A stretch of DNA of 64,000 nt from Streptomyces caelestis (GTDB lineage: Bacteria; Actinomycetota; Actinomycetes; Streptomycetales; Streptomycetaceae): assembly GCF_014205255.1 (NCBI RefSeq), contig NZ_JACHNE010000001.1, forward strand, positions 5,022,001-5,086,000, in the 5' to 3' direction. The notes beneath the pieces are model-generated. The model ran no database searches. It saw only the letters and a list, made by a program, of their open reading frames with translations, and had not been told where the DNA came from. Each line of letters starts with the position of its first letter. The first letter of the stretch is position 1. The position numbers and the translations under genes are program-made. Positions 1 to 8,002 of this stretch are shown here, piece by piece.

Positions 1-1626
1 GCCGCGCTGCTCGCCACCTGCAATCGCATCGAGCTCTACGCCGACGTGGACAAGTTCCACGCCGGTGTCGCCGAGCTGTCCACGCTGCTCGCCCAGCACA
101 GCGGGGTCGGCCTGGAGGAACTCACTCCCTATCTCTACGTGCACTACGAGGACCGGGCCGTCCACCACCTGTTCTCGGTGGCCTGCGGCCTGGACTCGAT
201 GGTCGTCGGCGAGGGGCAGATCCTCGGCCAGATCAAGGACTCCCTGAACCGCGCCCAGGAGCTCAACTCCGCGGGCCGGCTGCTGAACGACCTGTTCCAG
301 CAGGCCCTGAGGGTCGGCAAGCGCGCCCACTCCGAGACCGGCATCGACCGCGCAGGCCAGTCCCTGGTCACCTTCGGCCTGGAGCAACTGGCCGCGGGCG
401 GCGAGGTGCAGACCTGGGCCCGGGGCAAGAAGGCCCTGGTCATCGGCGCCGGGTCGATGTCCTCCCTGGCCGCGGCGACGCTCGCGCGGGCCGGGGTCGC
501 CGAGGTCGTCATCGCCAACCGCACCCAGGACCGCGCGGAGCGACTGGCGCAGATACTGGCCGAGGGCGACGACACGGACGTGCTGGCCCGCGCGGTCCCG
601 ATGGAGTCGGTGCCGGTCGAGCTGACACGTGCCGATGTCGCCGTCTCCTGCACCGGCGCGACGGGCCTGGTCCTGACGGCCGAGTCGGTCGCCGCCGCGG
701 TGGAGGGCCGTACGGCCACGCCGTCCGCCGTGGCCGACGGCGACGGGCCGCCCGCTCCGGACGGCGAGCCGGGCCGGACGGCGGGCGCGGAGCGGGGCAA
801 CCTGCCGGCGACCGGCCTCGGCGGCGAGGACGGCTGTCCGCTGGACCTGTCCGCGGTGCAGGGCACCGCCGGATTCTCCGTGCTGGGCGAGGCGGCCGTG
901 GCCGGTATGGCCGCCGCCGACCTGGAGCAGCACGCGGCGTGGGTGGACAACGGCACGGTGGGCGGCGCCCAGCGCGCGGCCAGGCCGGGGACGGCAGGCC
1001 CGCTCGACCCCGCCTCGGACGCCGACGCCATCGCCGCGCTCGCCGCGACCGTGGCCGCCGTCGGCCGGATCCCCGAGCGGCGCCGGCCCGAGCCGGCCGA
1101 CGAGCCGCCGCGGCCCGAGCCCGTGCTCTTCCTGCTCGACCTGGCGATGCCGCGCGACATAGACGCGGCCGCGCACCGGCTGGGCGGGGTGCGGCTGGTG
1201 GACATCGAGTCGCTGGCGGAGGCCTCCGCGGGCGCTCCGATGGCTGCCGATGTGGACCAGGTCAGGCGTATCGTCTCCGACGAGGTCGCGGCCTTCGGGG
1301 CAGCACTGCGGGCCGCGCACATCACGCCGACCGTGGTCGCCCTGCGCACCATGGCCGCCGATGTCGTGGCCAGCGAGATCGCCCGCCTGGACGGACGGCT
1401 TCCCGGCCTCGACGACAAGCACCGCGCGGAGATCACCCAGACCGTTCGGCGCGTGGTGGACAAGCTGCTGCACGCGCCGACCGTACGGGTCAAGCAACTC
1501 GCGGCCGAGCCCGGCGGCGCCGGGTACGCGGACGCGCTGCGGACCCTGTTCGACCTCGACCCGGAGGCGGTAGCCGCCGTCTCCCGGGCCGAGGACAGCA
1601 CAGAGAAAGACCGAGGGCCGGCATGA
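1..1626 (+). CDS. hemA: Glutamyl-tRNA reductase, 5' end cut by the window
   Basis: Reduces glutamyl-tRNA to glutamate-1-semialdehyde with NADPH, the first committed step of the C5 route to haem and other tetrapyrroles. The frame is open from base 1; about 45 N-terminal residues lie upstream. The visible part begins with ATCNRIELYA, containing the catalytic Cys (visible residue 7), followed by the conserved MVVGEGQILGQIK segment and a Rossmann motif VIGAGSM near visible residue 146. An Ala/Gly/Pro-rich insert of about 150 residues separates the TGATGLVL strand from LLDLAMPRDI, making the protein longer than typical HemA. The stop overlaps the hemC start (ATGA), indicating one operon hemACD. 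hemL, which consumes the product, is at 43890. Confidence 0.97.
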   Translation, partial: AALLATCNRIELYADVDKFHAGVAELSTLLAQHSGVGLEELTPYLYVHYEDRAVHHLFSVACGLDSMVVGEGQILGQIKDSLNRAQELNSAGRLLNDLFQQALRVGKRAHSETGIDRAGQSLVTFGLEQLAAGGEVQTWARGKKALVIGAGSMSSLAAATLARAGVAEVVIANRTQDRAERLAQILAEGDDTDVLARAVPMESVPVELTRADVAVSCTGATGLVLTAESVAAAVEGRTATPSAVADGDGPPAPDGEPGRTAGAERGNLPATGLGGEDGCPLDLSAVQGTAGFSVLGEAAVAGMAAADLEQHAAWVDNGTVGGAQRAARPGTAGPLDPASDADAIAALAATVAAVGRIPERRRPEPADEPPRPEPVLFLLDLAMPRDIDAAAHRLGGVRLVDIESLAEASAGAPMAADVDQVRRIVSDEVAAFGAALRAAHITPTVVALRTMAADVVASEIARLDGRLPGLDDKHRAEITQTVRRVVDKLLHAPTVRVKQLAAEPGGAGYADALRTLFDLDPEAVAAVSRAEDSTEKDRGPA

Positions 1627-2582
1627 ACGACAAGGCACTACGGCTCGGCACCCGGCGGAGCAGGCTCGCCATGGCCCAGTCCGGGCAGGTGGCCGAGGCC
1701 GTGAGCCGGGTGACCGGGCGGCCCGTCGAGCTCGTCGAGATCACCACGTACGGCGACGTCTCGCGTGAGGCACTCGCCCAGATCGGCGGCACGGGTGTGT
1801 TCGTGACCGCTCTGCGCGACGCGCTGCTCAAGGGCGAGGTCGACTTCGCGGTGCACTCGCTGAAGGACCTGCCGACCACGCAGCCCGATGAACTGGTGGT
1901 GGCGGCCGTACCCGCGCGGGAGGACCCGCGGGACGTGATCGTCGCCCGGGACGCGCTGAAGTTCACCGACCTGCCGAGCGGGGCCCGCATCGGTACCGGT
2001 TCGCCGCGCCGCATGGCCCAGCTCAACGCGTACGCGCGCAGCCACGGCCTGGACATAGCGACGGTCCCGATCCGCGGCAACGTCGACACCCGCATCGGAT
2101 ACGTACGGTCCGGCGAACTCGACGCCGTCGTGCTGGCCGCCGCCGGACTGAACCGGATCGGCCGGGGCGACGAAGTGACCGACTTCCTGTCGGTCGACAC
2201 GGTTTTGCCCGCCCCCGGCCAGGGGGCCCTGGCGATCGAGTGTGCCGCGGGCAACGCGGACCTCGTCGCCGCGCTCGCCGAACTCGACGACCCGCTCACG
2301 CGGGTCGCCGTGACGGCCGAGCGGTCACTGCTCGCCGCCCTGGAGGCCGGTTGCAGCGCCCCTGTGGGCGCGCTGGCCGACCTTTTGGCCGACGGGCAGA
2401 TTGTCAAGGAAATGCGCCTGCGCGGCGTCGTCGGCACCACCGACGGCACGCGCATGGTGCAGCTGTCCACCACCGGTCCCGTGCCCGAGACGCACGACCG
2501 GGCAACGGCGCTCGGTCGCGAACTCGCGGCCGAGATGCTCGCCCAGGGCGCGGCCGGTCTGATGGGGGAGCGAGCACATTGA
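1623..2582 (+). CDS. hemC: Porphobilinogen deaminase (hydroxymethylbilane synthase)
   Basis: Polymerises four porphobilinogen units into hydroxymethylbilane in the cytosol. 319 residues, the usual length. It starts MNDKALRLGTRRSRLAMAQ and carries the family signatures GTGSPRR and LEAGCSAPVG; Cys244 in the latter is the expected attachment site of the dipyrromethane cofactor. The ATG overlaps the hemA stop and the stop overlaps the TTG start of the next gene, so translation of hemA, hemC and hemD is probably coupled. Confidence 0.97.
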   Translation: MNDKALRLGTRRSRLAMAQSGQVAEAVSRVTGRPVELVEITTYGDVSREALAQIGGTGVFVTALRDALLKGEVDFAVHSLKDLPTTQPDELVVAAVPAREDPRDVIVARDALKFTDLPSGARIGTGSPRRMAQLNAYARSHGLDIATVPIRGNVDTRIGYVRSGELDAVVLAAAGLNRIGRGDEVTDFLSVDTVLPAPGQGALAIECAAGNADLVAALAELDDPLTRVAVTAERSLLAALEAGCSAPVGALADLLADGQIVKEMRLRGVVGTTDGTRMVQLSTTGPVPETHDRATALGRELAAEMLAQGAAGLMGERAH

Positions 2583-4285
2583 GCCCCACCGCCCTTTCCG
2601 CCGGTCCTGAACACGGGCACGTCACCTTCCTGGGTGCCGGACCCGGAGATCCGGGACTGCTTACTCTGCGCGCCGTCGAGGCGCTGGCGCACGCGGACGT
2701 CCTCGTCGCCGAGCACGAAGTGCTCGACGTCGTACGTCAGCACGCCAGGCAGGGCGTCTCCGAAGTGCACACGGACTCGGATCCTTCCCAGGAGCCGGGT
2801 CCGGGCACAGGAGCGCCCCAGCTGACGGTAGTTGACGGCTCGTCAACCGCCGTCGCCGCCCCCGCGGTGCGGGATGCCGCACATCTTGTCATGGAGGCCG
2901 CGCGGGGCGGCAGGCGGGTCGTGCGTGCGGTGTCCGGGGACCCCGGGCTCGACACGTACGCCGCCGAGGAGATGCTGGCGTGCGCCGCCGCCGGGGTGCC
3001 CTTCGAGGTCGTCCCCGGTATCGCGAGCGCCGTCGGTGTGCCCGCGTACGCCGGTGTGCCGCTGCGCGACGCGCAGGGCGCGGACGTGCGATTCGTCGAC
3101 GCGCGCACGGCGTCGGACCGGTGCTGGACGGAGGTCGGGGCGTCGGACGGCACGGTCGTCGTGTCCACCACCCTGGACTCCGTCGCCGCGGCGGCCGGCG
3201 AGCTCGTCTCCGCGGGCCGCAAGCCGGACACCCCGATGACGGTCACCGTCGCCGGTACGACCACCCGGCAGCGCACCTGGACCGCCACGCTCGGCACGAT
3301 CGCGCAGACGCTGAAGCAGGCCAAGGTGCTGCCCTCGCCCGACGGCGGCCGGCCGGTGATAGCCGTGGTCGGTGAGCGTTCCGCCGCCGCCCAGCGCGAC
3401 CAGCTCGCGTGGTTCGAGTCCAAGCCGCTGTTCGGCTGGAAGGTGCTCGTGCCGCGTACCAAGGAGCAGGCGGCGTCGCTCTCCGACCAACTGCGGTCGT
3501 ACGGGGCCGTGCCGCACGAGGTGCCGACCATCGCCGTCGAGCCGCCGCGCACGCCCCAGCAGATGGAGCGGGCGGTCAAGGGGCTCGTGACCGGCCGCTA
3601 CGAGTGGATCGCCTTCACCTCCGTGAACGCCGTCAAGGCCGTGCGGGAGAAGTTCGAGGAGTACGGGCTCGACGCGCGTGCCTTCGCGGGCATCAAGGTC
3701 GCGGCCGTCGGCGAGCAGACCGCCAAGGCGCTGATCGCCTTCGGCGTGAAGCCGGACCTGGTGCCGAGCGGTGAGCAGTCGGCCGCCGGTCTGCTGGAGG
3801 ACTGGCCCCCCTACGACCCGGTCTTCGACCCCATCGACCGGGTGTTCCTGCCGCGGGCCGACATCGCCACGGAGACGCTGGTCGCCGGGCTGATCGAGCT
3901 GGGCTGGGAGGTCGACGACGTCACGGCCTACCGGACCGTGCGGGCCTCGCCGCCGCCGGCGGAGACCCGGGAGGCGATCAAGGGCGGCGGGTTCGACGCC
4001 GTGCTGTTCACGTCGTCGTCGACCGTGCGGAACCTGGTCGGTATCGCCGGCAAGCCGCACAACGTCACCGTCATCGCGTGTATCGGGCCGGCCACGGCGA
4101 AGACCGCCGAGGAGCACGGGCTCCGGGTGGACGTGATGGCTCCGGAGCCGTCCGTGCACAAGCTGGCGGAGGCGCTGGCCGACTTCGGCGCGAAGCGGAG
4201 AGCTGCCGCTCTCGAAGCCGGGGATCCGGTGACGCGGCCGAGTGAGAGGCGGCCGGGGGCTCGGCGGCGGCGGTCTACGACCTGA
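2579..4285 (+). CDS. hemD: Fused uroporphyrin-III C-methyltransferase-like / uroporphyrinogen-III synthase
   Basis: 568 residues from a TTG start that overlaps the hemC stop (TTGA). Residues ~14-260 form a CobA/SUMT-like SAM methyltransferase domain (FLGAGPGDPGLLTLRA near residue 18, ending with a VPGIASAVGVPAYAGVPL segment). Residues ~275-540 are the HemD fold, which cyclises and inverts ring D of hydroxymethylbilane (FTSVNAVKAV, AVGEQTAKAL, LFTSSSTVRNLV). The last ~25 residues are Arg-rich and probably disordered. The fusion is typical of Streptomyces. Whether the methyltransferase half is active, feeding sirohaem or B12, cannot be decided from sequence; the synthase half is secure. Confidence 0.93.
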   Translation: MSPTALSAGPEHGHVTFLGAGPGDPGLLTLRAVEALAHADVLVAEHEVLDVVRQHARQGVSEVHTDSDPSQEPGPGTGAPQLTVVDGSSTAVAAPAVRDAAHLVMEAARGGRRVVRAVSGDPGLDTYAAEEMLACAAAGVPFEVVPGIASAVGVPAYAGVPLRDAQGADVRFVDARTASDRCWTEVGASDGTVVVSTTLDSVAAAAGELVSAGRKPDTPMTVTVAGTTTRQRTWTATLGTIAQTLKQAKVLPSPDGGRPVIAVVGERSAAAQRDQLAWFESKPLFGWKVLVPRTKEQAASLSDQLRSYGAVPHEVPTIAVEPPRTPQQMERAVKGLVTGRYEWIAFTSVNAVKAVREKFEEYGLDARAFAGIKVAAVGEQTAKALIAFGVKPDLVPSGEQSAAGLLEDWPPYDPVFDPIDRVFLPRADIATETLVAGLIELGWEVDDVTAYRTVRASPPPAETREAIKGGGFDAVLFTSSSTVRNLVGIAGKPHNVTVIACIGPATAKTAEEHGLRVDVMAPEPSVHKLAEALADFGAKRRAAALEAGDPVTRPSERRPGARRRRSTT

Positions 4286-4311
4286 GGGTCGACCGAGGTT
4301 GTCGGCTGCGG

Positions 4312-5700
4312 CTACGCGGGGGTCACCGCGTGGCCGTAGCGCAGCAGGTTGTCCGGGTCGTAGGTGGCCTTGTCGTGGCGTAGGCGTTCGTAGACCTCCG
4401 GGGTCCAGGCGCGGGCGCGGTCCTGTTCGTCGCCCGGGGTGCCGTGGATGTTGACCATGGTGCGGCCCGTGCCGTAGGGGGCCATGGCCGTGTAGAGCTG
4501 TTCCGTGGCCCGTTCGATGGCCTCGGCGGCGGGTGGCGCGGCCAGGATGCCGACCGAGTCGATGAAGTACTGGGCGTCGCGGGCGCAGATCGCGTCCTCG
4601 ACGGGGGACGGGCGGGACATCGCGCCGCCCATGTGGCGTATCTCCACCATCAGCAGCGGGTGGTCGACGCCTGCCGCGGGGCCGGCCTGGTCCAGGAACG
4701 TGCGGACGGCGTCGGGGGGCAGGTCGCGCAGGAGCAGGCAGGACTCCCTTGCGGGGAGCGGGTCCTGCGGTTCCATGTGGATGCGGTTCAGGGCCGCGTG
4801 GTCCATCACCTCGACCGTGTCGACGGCCACGGGGGCGGCCGCGCGGAGCGGTGCGATCAGTGCCTCGCCCTCGGCCGGGAGGCCCGGCCAGGCGATCGCC
4901 ACGCGGGCCCAGAAGCCGCCGCGCAGTGGCTCCGGGATCTGCGGGATGGGCGGCAGGCGCAGGATCGTGAACGCGCTGCACATCTGGTCCGGGATCGTGC
5001 GGGTCCAGTCCACCCAGGCCCGGAGCAGGGTCTCGGCGTGTTCGCCCGGGCAGTAGATGCCGCCGCCGTAGAGGCGGGGGAGGGGGAGCAGTTCGGTGAC
5101 GAGCGAGGTGACGACGCCTGCGTTGCCCTTGCCGCCGCGCAGGGCCCAGAACAGTTCCGGTTCGTGCTGGGGGTCCGTTTCGCGCAGCCGGCCGTCCGGG
5201 GTGACGACCTGGAAGGAGCGGACCAGGTCGGCGGAGTAGCCGTAGGCGCGGCCGAGGACGGGGAGTCCGCCGCCGAGGGTGTAGCCGACGACGCCCGCGT
5301 CCGTGGAGGTCCCGCTGAGGCCGGCGAGGCCGTGCGGGGCGGCTGCGGCCATGACGTGGCTCCACTTCGCGCCCGCGGCGATGGTGGCCGTGCGGGTGGT
5401 GGGGTCCACCTGCACGTCGGTCATGCGGGACGTGTTGATGAGGAGGCCCTGTTCGATGGGGAAGTTGGCGCCGTGGCCGGTGGCCTGGACGGCGACCGGC
5501 GTGCGGGTGGCTTTCGCCCAGCGCATGGCGGTGACGATGTCATCGGGGCCGGTTGCTCCGATGACCACGTCGGGGGTGTGGAGGGCGGCCAGGTTGAAGC
5601 CGGTGACCTCGTCGGCGTAGGCCGGGTCGCCGGGGCGTAGGACCGGGCCGTGTATGTCCGAGAGGGCGAAGAGGTCGGGCGTGTCGTGGCGGGTGGTCAT
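4312..5700 (-). CDS. FAD-binding oxidoreductase, berberine-bridge-enzyme type
   Basis: 462 residues. An N-terminal PCMH-type FAD-binding domain (IGATGPDDIVTAMRWAK; VQATGHGANF near residue 75, where the His would be the 8-alpha flavin attachment site; AAGAKWSHV; GYTLGGGLPVLGRAYG) is followed by a substrate domain and a C-terminal BBE tail YDPDNLLRYGHAV. The second flavin-linking Cys found in bicovalent enzymes is absent (GTSTDAGVVGYTLGGG), so at most one covalent link is expected. The substrate is unknown. It lies on the opposite strand inside the hem cluster and is probably a monocistronic insertion. A strong Shine-Dalgarno (ACGGAGGA) precedes the ATG but lies in a hairpin. Confidence 0.88.
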   Translation of the reverse strand: MTTRHDTPDLFALSDIHGPVLRPGDPAYADEVTGFNLAALHTPDVVIGATGPDDIVTAMRWAKATRTPVAVQATGHGANFPIEQGLLINTSRMTDVQVDPTTRTATIAAGAKWSHVMAAAAPHGLAGLSGTSTDAGVVGYTLGGGLPVLGRAYGYSADLVRSFQVVTPDGRLRETDPQHEPELFWALRGGKGNAGVVTSLVTELLPLPRLYGGGIYCPGEHAETLLRAWVDWTRTIPDQMCSAFTILRLPPIPQIPEPLRGGFWARVAIAWPGLPAEGEALIAPLRAAAPVAVDTVEVMDHAALNRIHMEPQDPLPARESCLLLRDLPPDAVRTFLDQAGPAAGVDHPLLMVEIRHMGGAMSRPSPVEDAICARDAQYFIDSVGILAAPPAAEAIERATEQLYTAMAPYGTGRTMVNIHGTPGDEQDRARAWTPEVYERLRHDKATYDPDNLLRYGHAVTPA

Positions 5701-5705
5701 CGCGT

Positions 5706-5727
5706 CCTCCGTGGGGGCGTACGGAGG
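5706..5727 (-). promoter_or_regulatory. Hairpin enclosing the ribosome binding site of the FAD oxidoreductase
   Basis: Perfect 7-bp stem (CCTCCGT/ACGGAGG) with an 8-nt loop. On the minus strand the 3' arm is the Shine-Dalgarno itself, 5 nt before the ATG at 5700. If it folds, the RBS would be masked. No further function is visible. Confidence 0.45.
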
Positions 5728-5936
5728 GACGGCGGCGGCGAGGGTGGTGTTGGCCGTCGGGGTCCTTGTCCTTGGTTGTTGTTTTCAGGATGGACCTGGG
5801 GGGTGGTGGGCGCATTGTGGGGCTGTGGGGTGCTGGGTACTCGGCGTGGGGGCTGCGGCCGGGTGGGTGCGCAGGGGGTACATGCCCGCAGCTGAGTCCC
5901 GACAGTGCGTCGGCATCGGGGCGTATGGGGCGGGCG

Positions 5937-5949
5937 TAGCGTAGGTGGC
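5937..5949 (+). promoter_or_regulatory. Putative -10 for a leaderless hemB transcript
   Basis: TAGCGT at 5937-5942 fits the actinobacterial TANNNT -10 consensus and lies 7 nt before the hemB ATG, so transcription could begin at the start codon. No clear -35 is seen. AGGTGG overlaps as a weak alternative RBS. Confidence 0.4.
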
Positions 5950-6948
5950 ATGACGACGTACGGATCTTTTCCCGGTACGCGGCCGCGGCGTTTGCGGAGC
6001 ACTCCCGTCATGCGTCGGATGGTCGCCGAGACGCGGTTGCACCCCGCCGATTTCATTCTTCCGGCCTTCGTGCGGGAGGGCGTCAGCGAGCCGGTGCCGA
6101 TCGGGGCCATGCCGGGGGTCGTGCAGCACACCCGGGACAGTTTGAAGAAGGCCGCCGCGGAGGCCGTCGCGGCGGGGATCTCCGGGATCATGCTGTTCGG
6201 CGTGCCGGAGGAGTCGAGGAAGGACGCCCTCGGGACGCCGGGGACCGACCCGGACGGGATTCTCCAGGTCGCCATCCGGGACGTGCGGGCCGAGGTCGGT
6301 GACGATCTGCTCGTCATGTCCGATCTGTGTCTCGACGAGACCACCGATCACGGGCACTGCGGGGTGCTGGACGACCAGGGGCGGGTCGACAACGACGCGA
6401 CCCTGGAGCGGTACGCCGAGATGGCCCAGGTGCAGGCCGATGCCGGGGCCCATGTGGTCGGCCCCAGCGGAATGATGGACGGGCAGATCGGTGTCGTCCG
6501 TGACGCCCTCGACCAGATCGGGCGGGAGGACGTCGCCATCCTGGCCTATACCGCCAAGTACGCCTCCGCCTTCTACGGGCCGTTCCGGGAGGCCGTCGGC
6601 TCGTCCCTGCGGGGGGACCGGAAGACCTACCAGCAGGATCCCGCGAACGTGCGTGAGTCCCTGCGGGAGCTGGCCCTCGATCTGGAGGAGGGCGCGGACA
6701 TGGTCATGGTGAAGCCCGCGGGGCCCTACCTGGACATCCTCGCCCGGGTTGCGGACACCGTGGACGTGCCCGTCGCCGCCTATCAGATCTCCGGCGAGTA
6801 CTCGATGATCGAGGCCGCCGCCGAGAAGGGCTGGATCGACCGGGACCGCGCGATCATGGAGTCCCTGACCGGTATCCGGCGGGCGGGCGCCCGGAGCATC
6901 CTCACCTATTGGGCCACCGAGGTGGCCCAGCGGCTCAAGGATCAGTAG
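5950..6948 (+). CDS. hemB: Delta-aminolevulinic acid dehydratase (porphobilinogen synthase)
   Basis: Condenses two aminolevulinates to porphobilinogen, supplying HemC. 332 residues from ATG 5950; an upstream in-frame codon at 5905 is less likely because the family N-terminus is RPRRLRSTPVMRRMVAET. Schiff-base Lys segments AYTAKYASAFYGPF and MVKPAGPYLDI are present. The metal site reads DLCLDETTDHGHCG: Cys127 and Cys137 are kept, but the middle zinc ligand is Asp129 instead of Cys. It is separated from hemACD by the opposing oxidoreductase gene and is probably transcribed alone. Confidence 0.96.
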   Translation: MTTYGSFPGTRPRRLRSTPVMRRMVAETRLHPADFILPAFVREGVSEPVPIGAMPGVVQHTRDSLKKAAAEAVAAGISGIMLFGVPEESRKDALGTPGTDPDGILQVAIRDVRAEVGDDLLVMSDLCLDETTDHGHCGVLDDQGRVDNDATLERYAEMAQVQADAGAHVVGPSGMMDGQIGVVRDALDQIGREDVAILAYTAKYASAFYGPFREAVGSSLRGDRKTYQQDPANVRESLRELALDLEEGADMVMVKPAGPYLDILARVADTVDVPVAAYQISGEYSMIEAAAEKGWIDRDRAIMESLTGIRRAGARSILTYWATEVAQRLKDQ

Positions 6949-7109
6949 GACAGGGCCTGCTCCAGGTCCCGCAGCCAGTACGTGACGGTCAGTGAGCTGT
7001 CGTAGTACACGCCCTCGGAGGGCAGCTGCGGGATCGCCGAGGGGCCGCCGCTGCTGTGCGGCGTGCGGCCCTGGAAGCCGACCGTGAGCTTGCGGCCGGT
7101 GGTGCCGCG
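6942..7109 (-). pseudogene. C-terminal fragment of an unidentified protein
   Basis: A minus-strand frame of 56 codons with no start, closed upstream by an in-frame stop at 7110-7112. It encodes a protein-like C-terminus (GRKLTVGFQGRT ... SEGVYYDSSLTVTYWLRDLE) ending three codons after YWLRDLEQA. Its stop lies inside the 3' end of hemB. I do not recognise the parent family. It reads as the remaining tail of a gene that lost its 5' part, beside two other decayed genes. Confidence 0.4.
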
Positions 7110-7189
7110 CTACGGGGTGCTCGCCAAGCGGCTCCAGGCTGCATCGGCGGTGGGTGCCGGCGGATGCGGACCGTGGGCGTAAGGGGACT

Positions 7190-7724
7190 GCTGCCACTCC
7201 GGCCGCGGCGCTGGAGCAGGACGTGTCCGCCTGGGTGGGGGCGATGGGGACCGTTCCGTCGGGGCGGCAGTATCTGAAGGTCACCGTGCAGGGCACCGGG
7301 AAGGCGACGGTGGTCGTCGACGGGCTGACGGCCCGTATGGCCGGCAAGCGTGCGCCGCTCGCCTGGAACGACTACGCCATGGACCATCCGGGCGTCGGCT
7401 GCGGCGGCAACGTCCCGCCCCGTTCCTTCACGGTCGCCCTCGACGCCGCGCGTCCCGACCTCGTCCCGGAGGCGAAGCACGACGACTCCCCGTTCTCGGT
7501 GAGCGAGTCCGCCCCGGAGGTCTGCTGCATCCGGGCGGGCCGACGCCTCCGCGTGCGACATCAGCTGGTACCTGGAGCGGAGCTGGTCCAGCGGCGGCCG
7601 GAGCGGCACCCTGCCGGTGAACGACGAGGGCCGGCCCTTCCGTACGAGCGGCAACAACGGGCGTCCGGCGTACGAGTTCCCGCTGGGCGGCGACAAGTGG
7701 GTCGAGGCCGGGACCACCGACTAG
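7190..7724 (+). pseudogene. Frameshifted remnant of a Streptomyces secreted/regulator C-terminal domain
   Basis: Two adjacent frames give one continuous protein-like sequence. The first runs SAWVGAMGTVPSGRQYLKVT through GVGCGGNVPPRSFTVALD to about 7530. The second continues ASACDISWYLERSWSSGGRS to KWVEAGTTD and the TAG at 7722. A one-base change near 7535 would rejoin them. The pattern (GCGG, Cys-Asp-x-Ser-Trp-Tyr-Leu-Glu, GRPFRTS) resembles the extracytoplasmic C-terminal domain of a family common in Streptomyces and often annotated as a transcriptional regulator. The N-terminal part and a start are missing. Confidence 0.55.
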
Positions 7725-7928
7725 TCAGTGAAACTCGTGTACCAGCTCGATCCTGCCGACGATGCGGGCGTTGAACTCGTCGAGTTCCTCGGCGAAGATC
7801 GGCTGCTCGAGGAGCCGGGGCGGCCAGGCGTGCCAGTCGAGCTCCCGTACCAGATCCAGCTCCTTGGGGCCGGTGGGGCGCCACGGGGTCGTCGTCGGCG
7901 GCTGGCCGGGGTGCATGGGCACCATCAA
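7725..7928 (-). pseudogene. Internally deleted remnant of an 'ADP-ribosylation/crystallin J1'-annotated family
   Basis: 67 residues. The N-terminal half (PWRPTGPKELDLVRELDWHA ... WPPRLLEQPIF) and the C-terminal tail (EELDEFNARIVGRIELVHEF) match, from memory, the two ends of a ~130-residue Streptomyces family often labelled ADP-ribosylation/crystallin J1. The intervening 60-70 residues (usually a NxEYA...RDWNV...VGG region) are absent, and the join is in frame. The shortened frame could still be translated, but a functional protein is doubtful. Confidence 0.5.
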
Positions 7929-7933
7929 ATCAC

Positions 7934-7979
7934 TTGAACCGTTAGGTTGTTGACCGCCGTAGTGGTTGTTGATTGAACC
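7934..7979 (+). promoter_or_regulatory. Mirrored repeat block upstream of the SAM methyltransferase
   Basis: TTGAACC occurs at 7934-7940 and 7973-7979, and GGTTGTTGA at 7945-7953 and 7964-7972. The order is TTGAACC, GGTTGTTGA, GGTTGTTGA, TTGAACC. AACC/GGTT pairs form short inverted repeats. The block sits 24 nt before the methyltransferase start and looks like a regulator-binding region; no regulator can be assigned. Confidence 0.4.
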
Positions 7980-8002
7980 ACCTATTCTTCAGGGAGACGT
8001 CC

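Noticed and set aside
2843..5365. 840-codon open frame on the minus strand across hemD and the FAD oxidoreductase
   Set aside because: Arg/Pro/Gly-rich shadow of two clear genes in high-GC DNA; no domain is recognisable.
4312..5700. FAD oxidoreductase as a protoporphyrinogen oxidase of the hem cluster
   Set aside because: Sequence is of the berberine-bridge/PCMH type, not HemG/HemY, so its location does not make it a haem enzyme.
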